Source of the DNA: Allolobophora icterica
Lineage: Eukaryota; Annelida; Clitellata; Crassiclitellata; Lumbricidae
Direction of reading: 5' to 3'
DNA: 64,000 nucleotides
NCBI GenBank assembly: GCA_963556255.1
Contig: OY744608.1
Location: 67,978,103 to 68,042,102, forward strand
Every line of letters begins with the position of its first letter. Positions within the stretch are counted from its first letter, which is position 1. The position numbers and the translations under genes are program-made. The notes under the pieces were generated by a model. The model was not told the DNA's origin. It saw nothing but the letters and a program-made list of their open reading frames with translations, and searched no databases. Below are positions 30,989 to 40,965 of this stretch, one piece after another.

Positions 30989-31388
30989 AAACATCACAAA
31001 CGCGGTGGCTTTAACGCAGCTGGAAACTGCACGCTAGTAGACTGTATACAATACAATACAAGTGTAATTTGCTAATGTCCTCATTACAAAGTTCAGAAGT
31101 GCACAGACGTTATCATTAGTACAGTCCTTATTATACATACATACATACATACATACATACATACATACATACATGTATGTATGTATGTATGTCCTTATTA
31201 TACATAGTCCTTATTGTAGTTGGATTGATGTTATCGTTGAATACAATTGCTCATAGCGTTTGAATTTCTTCAAGTGCCATGTAGTAGGAAAGAGGAAAAC
31301 GATAGAACATGCGATGGACATGTGTTCTATAGGAACAATGAGCTGGCAGAAAATGATGTTTTAAGTTGGCTATCGCATGTAGGCCATA
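30989..31388. repeat. Module A end with palindromic (ATAC)n/(GTAT)n tract
   Basis: CACAAACGCGGTGGC to the CATCGCATGTAGG region of module A. At 31132-31190 an (ATAC)n run turns into (ATGT)n, making a hairpin-forming tract between two CCTTATTATACATA direct repeats. Confidence 0.7.
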
Positions 31389-31550
31389 TGTGTGTATGTA
31401 CGTACGTACGTACGTACGTACGTACGTACGTATGTATGTATGTATATATGTATGTATGCATGCATGCATGCATGCATGCATGCATGCATGCATGCATGCA
31501 TGCATGCATGTATGTATGTATGTATGTATGTATGTATGTATGTATGTATG
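31389..31550. repeat. Compound (ACGT/TATG/CATG)n microsatellite
   Basis: Blocks of ACGT, then TATG, then CATG, then TATG repeats. It is the left half of the tract split by LTR element 2; the right half continues at 37892. Confidence 0.95.
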
Positions 31551-31982
31551 TGTCGTGGTCTACGCGGGTGCATGCATCAAGGGAAGAAAACCGACGCGTC
31601 AACAAGCTTGTTTACAACGCACGGAAATTTCTGCAGCAAGCTGTCAACATTAATTCGGTGCATGCAACAAGGATATACGTGTTCAGTAGGACTTTCCAGG
31701 GAAAAGTACAGTGACGTCACAGAACGTTCTGGAATCCGGGAGAACTCTATATAAGATAGACCTGATGTACATTGGGGGCCTTTTGACGAAGATTTGTAAA
31801 CGTTGAAACATTGATCGTATAACGTTCAATCGAGACCAGCCAACCTGTGTGCTGTCTACGATTGTGATATTTGATAGACGAGTTGACTTACTCTACACTT
31901 AATCGACTTTATTTTTAAATAAAGATCTTTTAATAGTTCCTTCGTTGGTTCGTCGTTGCGATCGAAGGAGTCGACCGCGACA
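31551..31982 (+). repeat. 5' LTR of Gmr1-like element 2
   Basis: 432 bp, matching 37460-37891. Contains a core promoter (described separately) and an AATAAA poly(A) signal at 31918-31923. Confidence 0.95.
31689..31755 (+). promoter_or_regulatory. LTR promoter: CRE, heat-shock element and TATA box
   Basis: In 67 bases: GGACTTTCC (31689-31697, kappaB-like), the palindromic CRE TGACGTCA (31712-31719), AGAACGTTCTGGAAT (31721-31735), which is a perfect three-unit heat-shock element (GAA, TTC, GAA in register), and TATATAAG (31748-31755). Start of transcription is expected about 25-30 bases downstream. Function is inferred from motifs. Confidence 0.7.
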
Positions 31983-31986
31983 TTAT

Positions 31987-32004
31987 TGGTGTCAGAAGTG
32001 GGAT
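31987..32004 (+). other. Primer-binding site of element 2 (tRNA-Leu type)
   Basis: TGGTGTCAGAAGTGGGAT, four bases (TTAT) after the 5' LTR. It is complementary to the 3' end of animal tRNA-Leu(CAA/CAG)-type tRNAs (ATCCCACTTCTGACACCA). Confidence 0.85.
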
Positions 32005-32500
32005 CATCGGTGTTGGATCCGGTGAAGAAGACGCAAGCCGGCGGAGGAAGGAGTCAACCCGGAGGATCAAGAGACGGTCTGTTCCAGACAGCGAGCGGAT
32101 CGAGACGCCTTTCTACCGTGGGAGACGGGTGAATCGGCATACGACAGTCGGACGGACGAAGTGCGTCGTTCGGCTGAGACAGCAGAAGACAGCAGTCAAC
32201 ATACGGGTAAGATCCTAGGTGTTGTCGTGGCTGAGAAGGAGAAAAGAGAGTGGAGTTGCAGCCGAGTGGGAGGCAGCCATTATTTCTCTTTCAATATCTG
32301 CTGATTATTTCTTTGAAATTTGATCCATTGTTGTGATCGAGGCCAGACTTGCGTGAGCTTGTATAGTTTTTGCGTACTTGGCGAGTGTACTTCTTTGGAT
32401 ACTGCATAGTTGCACTTTGGGTTGTGGAATTTTCCTTTTGTGTGGCGGGTTTGCCGCGTGGTGTCTGTTTTTTGTTGTTGTTGACTGACTGTTTGTAAAA
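32005..32500 (+). other. Untranslated leader of element 2
   Basis: About 500 bases between primer site and gag start; no credible coding frame. Packaging signals would be expected here but none can be named. Confidence 0.6.
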
Positions 32501-35500
32501 ATGGAAGCGTTGCCAACAGAGATGCAAGCGAATATTCGCAAAATGTCGTCTGAGCGCCTTAGGGTGTATCTTATGAAGGCAGGAAGGGACGAAGATGATG
32601 TTATGTCATGGGATCGAAATCAATTAATGGAAGAATGGGCCATGGAGATTGGAAAAGAGGAAGAGGAATTTAAGGGTAGTCCAATATCTCCAACAGGAGT
32701 GGATTACGAGCTGCAGAAGCGCCGTCTGGAGTTCGAAATCCGTAAATATGAAGAACAAAAGAAAGAACAAAAGGAGAAGGAAGAAAGAGAAAGGGAGGAA
32801 CGGAAGGAGAAGGAAGAAAGAGAGAGGGAGGAACGGAAGGAGAAGGAAGAAAGGGAGGAAAAGAGGAGAGAGGAAGAAAAGAAGGAACGGAAAGAGAAAG
32901 AAGAAAGAGAAAAGAAGGAACGGAAAGAGAAAGAAGAAAGGGAGAGGAAGGAAAAGCAGGAAGAACGAAATGTTAGAGATTCTTTAGCAAGTCGTACTAA
33001 GCGTTATAGTGATGCCCTCAAGAATATTCTTTGGAAATTTCCTTCCGACCCTATAGAAATTCCAGGTTTCTTTGATCACTTGGATGGTTTGTTTAATGTG
33101 TATGAGGTGGATGAAGATGTTAGAGCAAAATTATTGCTAGCCATTTTAAGTGAAAGAGCTAAGGCATTAACCATGCGCCTTACTGAGGCACAGCTCCATG
33201 ACTACAAATTCCTGAAGGAGTTTTTGCTAAGGGAGTTTAAGATAAGCCCTTCAAATCTTAGAGCCCGATTTTGGTCGTTGCACAAAGCATCGGACGAATC
33301 ATTTACGATCTATTCATCCAAATTGCGTGTGGCTCTTATGTATTATTTGAAAAGTAGAAAGATAACTGATGAGTTTGATAAACTTGTAAGTTTATTGGTT
33401 GCGGATCGGCTTAAGGAGTCCTTGTCGAAGGCTTGTTTAGATTATATCTTGGCCCAAGAAAAAGAGGAGTGGTTGAGCTGTGAAGACATAGCTAATGCGG
33501 CTGACATTTATGTAGCGTCGCATGATGGTGGGAATGACTTAGTATGCCGTAGTCATCCGACACCGAAGTATAACAATTGGATGAGAGGTCAACCACATGT
33601 TCAAGTCAATAACCAGACAGCTCAACCCAAGTCTCCCAAACCGGAAATAAGGGGTGAAGCCAAGATAGGTGCGAGGGTGTCTCAGGAGGAGGCCAAGGTA
33701 AAGGGTCTCTGTTTCCTATGTCATCAGAAGGGTCATAGGGCAAGGGAGTGCCAGACCAAACCAAGTTCTAAAAAGGTGAGTACTTGTATATTTGGGAACC
33801 CAACTGAAGAAGTGATCGACTTAGTTGTTGAGAAGGTCAACGTGTTGCATGAGATACCTGAACAGGTAAAGCAAGGGAATTTATTGGATAATTCTAAACC
33901 AATAGGGTTGGAAACTGCTGTAAGGGTATACGAGAATAGTATTGATGGATTACACGAGAGGTCGTATATCAATGTACAGATTGAAGATCTCCCTTCTCAG
34001 CCAGCATTATCTGATTCAGGAGCAGAAATTTGTTGTATTGATAAGAAATTAATTGAGTCACTAAACTTACCCGTGATTAAACGGATTAATATAATTGGTT
34101 TTCATGGAGAAGGATGTAAGGCAGATGTAGTATACCTACAAATGAAATTAGCTAATTCAATGGAAGGAACGACAAACATTGCGCCATCTTTGTGCGTCAT
34201 GTTCGCTGCAGTCCCTGAACTAAATGAACGGGTTATTCTGACACCCCATGTTGTGGACCTATTAAGGGATAGTTCGCAATATGTAGTGATGGTAGCTGGC
34301 GTAGATCGATGTGTACAAATAAATAAAGGGGCAGAAGAAGATAACTTAGAAGTTAATATCGAGAAAAGTAACAGCAACGAATCCTTGCCGTCAGAAGTGA
34401 ATGAATATTCTCAGGAGCAACTAGTTGATGATTCAGATAATTTTCTTGATGTTGAGTCAACAGAGTTCAAGTCTGATGAGGGAGTAGCGAATAATGATAC
34501 TTTATTGCGTGAGCAACAGAATTGTCACAATCTTATATCTTGCTGGCAACAAGCGAGACAGAATAAAAATAATTTCTTTATAGATAATAACCTCCTGTAC
34601 CACAAAGGGGAAATTATGGGACATAAGGTTAATCAATTATGTTTACCGGAAGATAGAATCGAGGTTGTCTTGCGAGTAGCACACGATGCCCCATGTGCTG
34701 GGCACATGGCTTTTAAGGCAACGAGAGCCAGGATCAAATTAAACTTTTGGTTTCCAAGAATGGATGAGAGGATTCGCGAATATTGTGCGTCTTGTCAAAT
34801 TTGTCAACTAAGAACTCCAGTGAAAGTGGCAGATCGAGTCCCGATCACTCCTATTCCGAGGGCGGATGAACTCTGTTTTAACCATCTAAATATGGATTGT
34901 ATTGGCCCTATGGTAGTGACTGGAGAATCCAACAAATCGAAACCCCAGTACAATTATGCTTTGGTTCTGGTGGACAAATTTTCTCGTTGGCCGATGGCGT
35001 ATCCTCTTAGATCGCTGAATGCAAAGGGAGTTTGTGAAGCTCTGTTGCAAGTTTTTACAACTTTTTCTATTCCAAGGATCATCAGTTCTGATTGTGGTAC
35101 CAACTTTACCAGTCGTTTGACGAAAGAATTCTTGCGGCGAATGGGTTGTAGTCCCAGATTTAATACCCCTGGACATCCTGAGGCAGCTGGATTGGTTGAA
35201 AGATGCAACCAAAGCTTGAAAACCATGATCTTTAAGCTGGCTCAATCTGATCCTCGTGGATGGCACCAATTGTTACCGTTTGTTCTGTGGAGCCTTAGAG
35301 AAAAACCTTCAGGCACGACTCATATTTCGCCATTCACTATGGTTTATGGAACTCTTCCTCGGGGTCCACTTAGTGTGTTGAAGGAATCGTGGGCTGGCGA
35401 ACGAAAAGTACCTCTTAACTTAGGTAAATCACCCGAAGAGTATCTCCAATCACTGAAGGAAAACCTCGAATTCGCGAAAGTTTATGCAGATTACTATAGT

Positions 35501-37084
35501 GATATAGAAACAAAGCGGTATGCAGATTATTATAACTTGCGTAGTACTGACAGAAAATACGAAGTTGGAGATAAAGTAGCAGTATTAGCACCAGATTTTG
35601 GTAGTTCTAAATTTTATAGTCGATGGCAAGGACCTGCTACCGTAGTCAAGGTTAAATCCCCATATTCTTATATAGTAGAAATAGAGGGAAAACAAAGACA
35701 TTTACACGCAAATAAGATCAAGCGATACCATGAACGACTCGAACAAGCGATGATCAATAGCTGTTCAGTAATTGTTGATCAAGATGAAGAATTTGGTATA
35801 GTAGAGGTTGTAGATCAGGAAGAACGTGAACAAATAAGCCCGAGTAAGCGAATTGATCCTCTGATTATAGCGCATCTTTCGCAAGAGGAACAGAAGCAAC
35901 TTTTTGAAGTTTTGGATCGGCACACGGCAGTATTTGTGGATAAACCTGGGTATTGTCCAGTATTAGAACATGAAATTAAGATAACTCATGATTTCACTCC
36001 TAAGCGTTTAAGGGCATATAAAGTACCTGAGCTACTTAAACCTGAAGTACAACGCCAGATAGAAGAAATGTTGGCATTAGACATCATTCGACCATCGAAA
36101 AGTGAAATGGCCAGTCCGGTAGTTTGCGTTTTAAAGGGACCCAAAGGTCAAAATGGCGTTCGATTGGCAATTGATTATCGCCATGTTAACAAATATTCTC
36201 TAGGTGATTGTTACCCGACCCCAGACATTGCTGACGTCTTACAAAAGGTGGGACGGGCAAAGTTTATTAGTGTTTTCGACGCGAAATCGGGGTATTGGCA
36301 AATTCCAGTTCGGAAAGAACATCGATGGCTTACGGCATTCGTATGTGATGCAGGACTTTTTGAGTTCACAAGAATGCCGTTTGGACTCAAGTCCGCTAGC
36401 AATACCTTTATTCGTGCTATGACCCAAGTTTTACATCCAGTGCGAAGTTTTACCGAACCATTCGTCGATGATATGGCAGTGGTTTCAATGAATTGGAATG
36501 ACCATTTAGAACATCTAGAGAAATTCTTGCAAACTATTGAGGAAGCAGGACTCACTTTGAATTTAAGAAAATGTAATTTTGCACAAAACAAAATAAAGTT
36601 TGTTGGCCATATAGTAGGGTCAGGTTGTATTGAACCTGATCCAGGTAAGATCGCTACGATCAATGATATCCATCCTCCAACAACAAAGAAAGAAGTTAGA
36701 AAGGTTATGGGTTTTTTCAGTTATTTTCGAAATTTTATACCTGCTTTAGCTGAAAAAGCACAGATGATAACTGATTTGACACGAGATAACATACCTACGA
36801 AGGTGCCTTGGGAGCAAAAGCATCAAGAAGCACTAGATAAGTTAAAGGATGATCTCAGTAAAGCTACACAGTTGCATACCATTGATTTCACTAAGGAATT
36901 TGGTTTAAGTGTTGACGCAAGTGCCACCGCGGTCGGGTGTTGCTTGTTTCAGTGGACCGAAGAAGGTCAAGAAAAACCAATTGCTTTTGCTAGTCTTAAA
37001 CTTACAGATACACAGATGCATTGGTCTACAATTGAGAGAGAGGCTTTCGCAGTAATTTGGGCACTTAAACGATTCAAGTCATAG
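32501..37084 (+). CDS. Gag-Pol polyprotein of Gmr1-like element 2, truncated by an in-frame stop
   Basis: ATG start; 1,527 codons to a TAG at 37082-37084. The same frame then stays open to TGA at 37262-37264, so one nonsense change removes the last part of RNase H, including its S-D-H-N-P-L motif. Domains (approximate residues): SAP-like N-terminus (1-50); K/E/R charged helix (75-160); capsid with SCAN-like half (254-337); knuckle C-F-L-C-x4-H-x4-C (about 403); protease L-S-D-S-G-A (about 503); integrase HHCC (726-769) and D, D, E in M-D-C-I-G-P, S-S-D-C-G-T-N-F and L-V-E-R-C-N (about 798, 862, 899); RT with F-V-D-D (about 1321); RNase H start S-V-D-A-S (about 1470). No frameshift. RNase H activity is probably lost, so this copy likely needs help from another. 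Confidence 0.93.
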   Translation: MEALPTEMQANIRKMSSERLRVYLMKAGRDEDDVMSWDRNQLMEEWAMEIGKEEEEFKGSPISPTGVDYELQKRRLEFEIRKYEEQKKEQKEKEEREREERKEKEEREREERKEKEEREEKRREEEKKERKEKEEREKKERKEKEERERKEKQEERNVRDSLASRTKRYSDALKNILWKFPSDPIEIPGFFDHLDGLFNVYEVDEDVRAKLLLAILSERAKALTMRLTEAQLHDYKFLKEFLLREFKISPSNLRARFWSLHKASDESFTIYSSKLRVALMYYLKSRKITDEFDKLVSLLVADRLKESLSKACLDYILAQEKEEWLSCEDIANAADIYVASHDGGNDLVCRSHPTPKYNNWMRGQPHVQVNNQTAQPKSPKPEIRGEAKIGARVSQEEAKVKGLCFLCHQKGHRARECQTKPSSKKVSTCIFGNPTEEVIDLVVEKVNVLHEIPEQVKQGNLLDNSKPIGLETAVRVYENSIDGLHERSYINVQIEDLPSQPALSDSGAEICCIDKKLIESLNLPVIKRINIIGFHGEGCKADVVYLQMKLANSMEGTTNIAPSLCVMFAAVPELNERVILTPHVVDLLRDSSQYVVMVAGVDRCVQINKGAEEDNLEVNIEKSNSNESLPSEVNEYSQEQLVDDSDNFLDVESTEFKSDEGVANNDTLLREQQNCHNLISCWQQARQNKNNFFIDNNLLYHKGEIMGHKVNQLCLPEDRIEVVLRVAHDAPCAGHMAFKATRARIKLNFWFPRMDERIREYCASCQICQLRTPVKVADRVPITPIPRADELCFNHLNMDCIGPMVVTGESNKSKPQYNYALVLVDKFSRWPMAYPLRSLNAKGVCEALLQVFTTFSIPRIISSDCGTNFTSRLTKEFLRRMGCSPRFNTPGHPEAAGLVERCNQSLKTMIFKLAQSDPRGWHQLLPFVLWSLREKPSGTTHISPFTMVYGTLPRGPLSVLKESWAGERKVPLNLGKSPEEYLQSLKENLEFAKVYADYYSDIETKRYADYYNLRSTDRKYEVGDKVAVLAPDFGSSKFYSRWQGPATVVKVKSPYSYIVEIEGKQRHLHANKIKRYHERLEQAMINSCSVIVDQDEEFGIVEVVDQEEREQISPSKRIDPLIIAHLSQEEQKQLFEVLDRHTAVFVDKPGYCPVLEHEIKITHDFTPKRLRAYKVPELLKPEVQRQIEEMLALDIIRPSKSEMASPVVCVLKGPKGQNGVRLAIDYRHVNKYSLGDCYPTPDIADVLQKVGRAKFISVFDAKSGYWQIPVRKEHRWLTAFVCDAGLFEFTRMPFGLKSASNTFIRAMTQVLHPVRSFTEPFVDDMAVVSMNWNDHLEHLEKFLQTIEEAGLTLNLRKCNFAQNKIKFVGHIVGSGCIEPDPGKIATINDIHPPTTKKEVRKVMGFFSYFRNFIPALAEKAQMITDLTRDNIPTKVPWEQKHQEALDKLKDDLSKATQLHTIDFTKEFGLSVDASATAVGCCLFQWTEEGQEKPIAFASLKLTDTQMHWSTIEREAFAVIWALKRFKS

Positions 37085-37264
37085 ATATTCTTATCAAAGA
37101 TAATCATTTATTCAGATCATAATCCTTTGTCTTATCTCACAGATGCAAGCCCTAAGAGTGCGAAACTGACTCGTTGGGCGTTAGCATTGCAAGAGTTTAA
37201 CGTGGACTTTCGATATCGTCCTGGACGTCAGAACACGGTGGCTGATTTCCTCTCTCGGTTGTGA

Positions 37265-37459
37265 CTCGGATGGTGAAGGGGGGAAATGGCCCGACACACA
37301 AGGATCGAGCCCGCAAATTGTGTGGATAAGTTGACTAACTGATGTGTTTTGTTTTGGTTGTATATGCTGTATCGAGATGGAGTCTGGAGGCCCGGCTTGA
37401 TCGTGATGACCCGTTCGGGATGGTGCTGAAGACGTGTCATCATCTGAGGGCGGAGGGAA
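37265..37459 (+). other. 3' untranslated region and polypurine tract of element 2
   Basis: GAGGGCGGAGGGAA (37446-37459) abuts the 3' LTR and is the expected polypurine tract. A second purine run, GAAGGGGGGAAA (about 37274-37286), lies just after the stop and could prime a second plus strand. Confidence 0.75.
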
Positions 37460-37891
37460 TGTCGTGGTCTACGCGGGTGCATGCATCAAGGGAAGAAAAC
37501 CGACGCGTCAACAAGCTTGTTTACAACGCACGGAAATTTCTGCAGCAAGCTGTCAACATTAATTCGGTGCATGCAACAAGGATATACGTGTTCAGTAGGA
37601 CTTTCCAGGGAAAAGTACAGTGACGTCACAGAACGTTCTGGAATCCGGGAGAACTCTATATAAGATAGACCTGATGTACATTGGGGGCCTTTTGACGAAG
37701 ATTTGTAAACGTTGAAACATTGATCGTATAACGTTCAATCGAGACCAGCCAACCTGTGTGCTGTCTACGATTGTGATATTTGATAGACGAGTTGACTTAC
37801 TCTACACTTAATCGACTTTATTTTTAAATAAAGATCTTTTAATAGTTCCTTCGTTGGTTCGTCGTTGCGATCGAAGGAGTCGACCGCGACA
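37460..37891 (+). repeat. 3' LTR of Gmr1-like element 2
   Basis: 432 bp; I find no difference from 31551-31982. Confidence 0.95.
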
Positions 37892-37979
37892 GTATGTATG
37901 TATGTATGTATGTATGTATGTATGTATGTATGTATGTATGTATGTATGTATGTATGTATGTATGTATGTATGTATGTAG
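37892..37979. repeat. (TATG)n microsatellite, right half
   Basis: Continuation of the tract interrupted by element 2. Confidence 0.95.
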
Positions 37980-38400
37980 ACTATGTACATTATGCGCATA
38001 TGCATGCATGCATGCATGCATGCATGCATGTGTGTATATGCATGACGTATGCAGGCATGTATCATGTATGGATGTATGTATACATGCATGCATATGTGAA
38101 GGCTAGATATGCTCTTTTGAATAGGCTGGTTCCCCGCACTTAGCTCTGAAGTGGCTATTTATAAATTTGGAGTTTACGATTACAATTACAATATGTATGT
38201 GTGTGCATGAATGTGTCTATGTATTATTTATAGATGCATGCACATACCTGCATAGTATAGATTTACATATAATTTACGTGCATGCATAAATATGTATGTA
38301 TTTGAAAGGACATTTTGTGAATTTAAAAAGGCATTCATCTGCAGAAGTCTGAATGATCTGATCTAGAATGATTGACAGTTTCAAGCAATTGAATGGGACA
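37980..38400. repeat. Post-TATG segment, copy 2
   Basis: CATGCATGC run, GAAGGCTAGATATGC, GGAGTTTACGATTAC, TTCATCTGCAGAAGTCT and TGATTGACAGTTTCAAGCAA, as at 27660-28040. No gene. Confidence 0.65.
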
Positions 38401-38560
38401 CGTTCGTCGATGGGCCAGAGTGCTCTCCTTAGACACCTTTTAAACGCGCTAACCTGATGCTATATAGGAAAGAGTCAAGGCAACCGATTCGTAAGAGCGC
38501 TCCCTTTAGACACCTTTGAAACGCTGTAACCTTAGGCTATATAAGGAAAGAACCCGATTG
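38401..38560 (+). promoter_or_regulatory. Tandem pair of promoter-like module B units
   Basis: Units at 38408-38470 (CAGAGTGCTCTCCTTAGACA, then GATGCTATATAGG) and 38486-38550 (AAGAGCGCTCCCTTTAGACA, then GGCTATATAAGG). Both keep a TATA-like box here. Confidence 0.4.
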
Positions 38561-39060
38561 GTTTACAGAATCACATTAATAGGTGCACTTATAGACGAAA
38601 TTGAGAACAATAAGAGAGCAGAAGGTAACGAAAACGACAGAGGATGCGACTGAAGTCGGAGTGACGCTCGCCCGACGGCGGGAATCGGTCGGTTGAGGCT
38701 TCTGTCGAAGGAAGAACTGGTCACTCTTCTGGCAAAATAGTGTAAATCCACTCCAGCCGACGACATCTCTTCGGGAGGGCAGCTCTGACGAAGCGAGGAA
38801 AAACAATAGTAAGAACAAGGCTATCCAGAAGAAGCAGAGAACAACAAAAAAACAACGAAAAAAGAAAATAAGAAAATCAACACCCAAATGGAAGGAGCAC
38901 GAAGCCTGGTCAGAAGAAACGGAAGATGACAAAGAACAATCAGGAAAACGCAAAAGAAGCAAAGAATAACGAAAGAAAGAAAATAAACAAACACGCAAGC
39001 ACACAAAAAAGAAAACAACAAAATCTTGAAACACGGCAAAAGGACTTATGATGTCATAAG
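38561..39060 (+). pseudogene. Decayed Lys/Glu-rich coding-like segment, copy 2
   Basis: Homologue of 28136-28610: GAACAATAAGAGAGCAGAAG, a GAAGGAAGAACTG block reading L-S-K-E-E-L-V-T-L-L in one frame, GGGAGGGCAGCTCTGACGAAG, and an AAG-rich stretch. Stops fall at different places in the two copies, so neither is an intact gene. Confidence 0.35.
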
Positions 39061-39079
39061 CTGTAGCTAAACTGTTCAC

Positions 39080-39245
39080 AAACAGAGCCGATTCGTCAGA
39101 GCGCTCTCTTTAGACACCTTTGAAATAATGTAATTTGATGTTATATAAAAACACACGAGTAACCGATTGGTGAAAGCATTCCCTTTAAACACCTTTGAAA
39201 CGGGCTAAACTGACGCTACATAGGGACGCGGTAGAAAGTTGGCGT
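39080..39245 (+). promoter_or_regulatory. Tandem pair of promoter-like module B units
   Basis: 39089-39150 (CAGAGCGCTCTCTTTAGACA, then GATGTTATATAAAAAC) and 39163-39225 (CCGATTGGTGAAAGCATTCC, then GACGCTACATAGGGAC). The downstream unit again has CTACATAGG in place of the TATA box. Confidence 0.4.
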
Positions 39246-39880
39246 CACTCAGGAAACACTGACTGTAAAATGCTAGAAGTTATCATAGTTATGTATTTAG
39301 CTTTGCGCTTAAGGAGTTGAAAATGGGAAACACTACCCTAACAAAATGTTTCACCTCATAGGGTTGTTAGGGGTCATTCCGACGGTAAAACTATGAAAGA
39401 TCCAAACAATTCGAACAGCGGTTTCCGGTTTACACAAACGGGAGATGAAATCGGAGCCTATTTTAGACTAATAGCACAGCGTCTAACCAGTTTGGTCATT
39501 TGCCATTGGGCCGTAATTATATACAGAAATAGGTCACCTGGGCACGCGTTGCGAAAGGTGGTTCCCTACGAGACAGAGCCGTATATTACCAATATATATT
39601 GGTAATATACGGCTCTGCTACGAGAGCCATACAAACTGTGCAGGGCCGAACTTTCACAATTTCAACTTTTAATTTTAAAATAATGCTCAATAAGGTGTCA
39701 TTCGATGTTAATTTAAATTTTTTTGTAGGTAAACTGTTGGTAAAAGCGTTACGTAACGTTCATCTCCATACACCCACCCACCCACGTTACGTTTCGTAAC
39801 GTTTTCAAGGACCCCACGCACCCACCCTCGAGCGTTACGTAATTATGCAATGACCCCTTATAGATAAACAGTGTGCCAAA
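39246..39880. other. Non-repetitive stretch with palindrome and GTTACG cluster
   Basis: No gene supported. Holds a 44-bp perfect palindrome (39574-39617). At 39748-39842 a cluster of GTTACG/CGTAAC motifs (CGTTACGTAACG, ACGTTACGTTTCGTAACGT) beside CACCCACCCACCCAC resembles the end of an unidentified small DNA transposon. Confidence 0.45.
39574..39617. other. 44-bp perfect palindrome without spacer
   Basis: Each 22-base half is the exact reverse complement of the other (left half starts CAGAGCCGTATATTACC). It is flanked by imperfect direct repeats of TACGAGA (39567 and 39619), as if a small fold-back segment had inserted or a hairpin had been copied by template switching. Confidence 0.95.
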
Positions 39881-40100
39881 AATTGGTTGCATGAATCGCT
39901 TATTGATCGCCACGCCGCCATACTGGATTCAGCACGGCCGGAGAAGGAATACTTAAATAGCTTGTTTCACGGTCATTTTTTAATCCGATTTCGACGGTTT
40001 CTTCTTTAAACTATAACTAATTGAAGTATCTTTTAGGTCCTAACGTACTTTTTGCAAATTATAACCGTTATATTCAAATTAAGCAAAACCAATTTTGTGA
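39881..40100 (+). repeat. Module C, copy 3
   Basis: CGCTTATTGATCGCCACGCC, GCCATACTGGATTCAGCACG. The ATG of other copies is ACG here, so the short frame is lost. Supports module C being a regulatory or repeat segment rather than a gene. Confidence 0.5.
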
Positions 40101-40965
40101 AGCAAATTGTCTCTTGTATACTTTTGCCACTTATAAGGAGTTGAAATGGGAAAACATTACCTAACAAGAAATAATCAGCTAATGTAGGCTAACCTTTGTA
40201 CATGCAGATATAAATACTTACACTACACACCGCACACAGTAATCACTTAGAGTCAACTCAGTAGGCTCGAAACGTCTGTCGTTGGATTACAGACCCAGGC
40301 GCACCACCGAATAGACCACCATATCTAATCTAATCTAATCTAACGATTTCTATAGCTCCGTTATCATCTGTGACGTCATCAGTCGAAGGTCGCTTCGAGT
40401 TATATCTCATTCAAAAGATTTTAAAAGCCAGGTCGAAATGCGGTTGATTTCTACAGCACAGTGGCGCTATAGAAGTAGTCCCCGGAGTCAGTCGCTAAGG
40501 AATTACTGACTGACCTGATGAGTTAGCGACTGACTTGTCCACTTAGTGGACTGGCCGCAGACGTTGAAGCCAACGTATTTTCAACGCTACGTTTGGCTAA
40601 AGAGCAGACGCCATTTTCGATGAAAACGATTCGATGACGTCAGGCCAAGTTACAGACACCATTTGGGCAAGTAGTAGGCCTAAGTAGAGATGTGACAACG
40701 ACTGATTGTTAGACCGTTAGTCTGTCGCACTCGTACTTTATATGCAATTGTTGGTCCTGTCCTGCTGCTGATATCTTCGTCAAAAAATCGAAACACGGAG
40801 ACTGCGATTACAAGATTTAGCAAAATATTAACGTGAACGAAGTCGCCACCAGTCGATAGCTTAACGACTGGTTTCGACTTGATGTCTTAGCGGCGAATGG
40901 CAGCTGTTCGGGTAATATAGGGCCTATAGTAGCGACGTCCGTGTTAAAAGTCCGGTGACATGTAT
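40101..40965. repeat. Module F, copy 2
   Basis: No gene. GGCTCGAAACGTCTGTCG with its hairpin (about 40262-40300), TGTGACGTCATCAGTCG, and a GTCAGTCGCTAA/TTAGCGACTGAC stem (40487-40534), then a CCAGTCG/CGACTGG hairpin near 40855. Matches 3560-4880, without the RNase H remnant. Confidence 0.6.

Larger units (their letters stand above)
31551..37891 (+). mobile_element. Gmr1-like LTR retrotransposon 2
   Basis: Plus-strand element of 6,341 bp with two 432-bp LTRs that I read as identical. Termini are TG...CA. GTATG flanks both ends, but it lies inside the TATG microsatellite, so the 5-bp duplication is plausible rather than certain. Domain order is again Gag, protease, integrase, RT, RNase H. It is a different lineage from element 1: the LTRs are unrelated and the proteins are only moderately similar. 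Insertion must be very recent if the LTRs are truly identical. Confidence 0.93.

Noticed and set aside
40500..40535. Possible hammerhead ribozyme (CTGATGAG at about 40509; CGAAACGTC at about 40267 and 3700)
   Set aside because: The CTGATGA and GAAA elements are not in one compact fold: no stem II connects them and the cleavage-site context does not fit in either copy.
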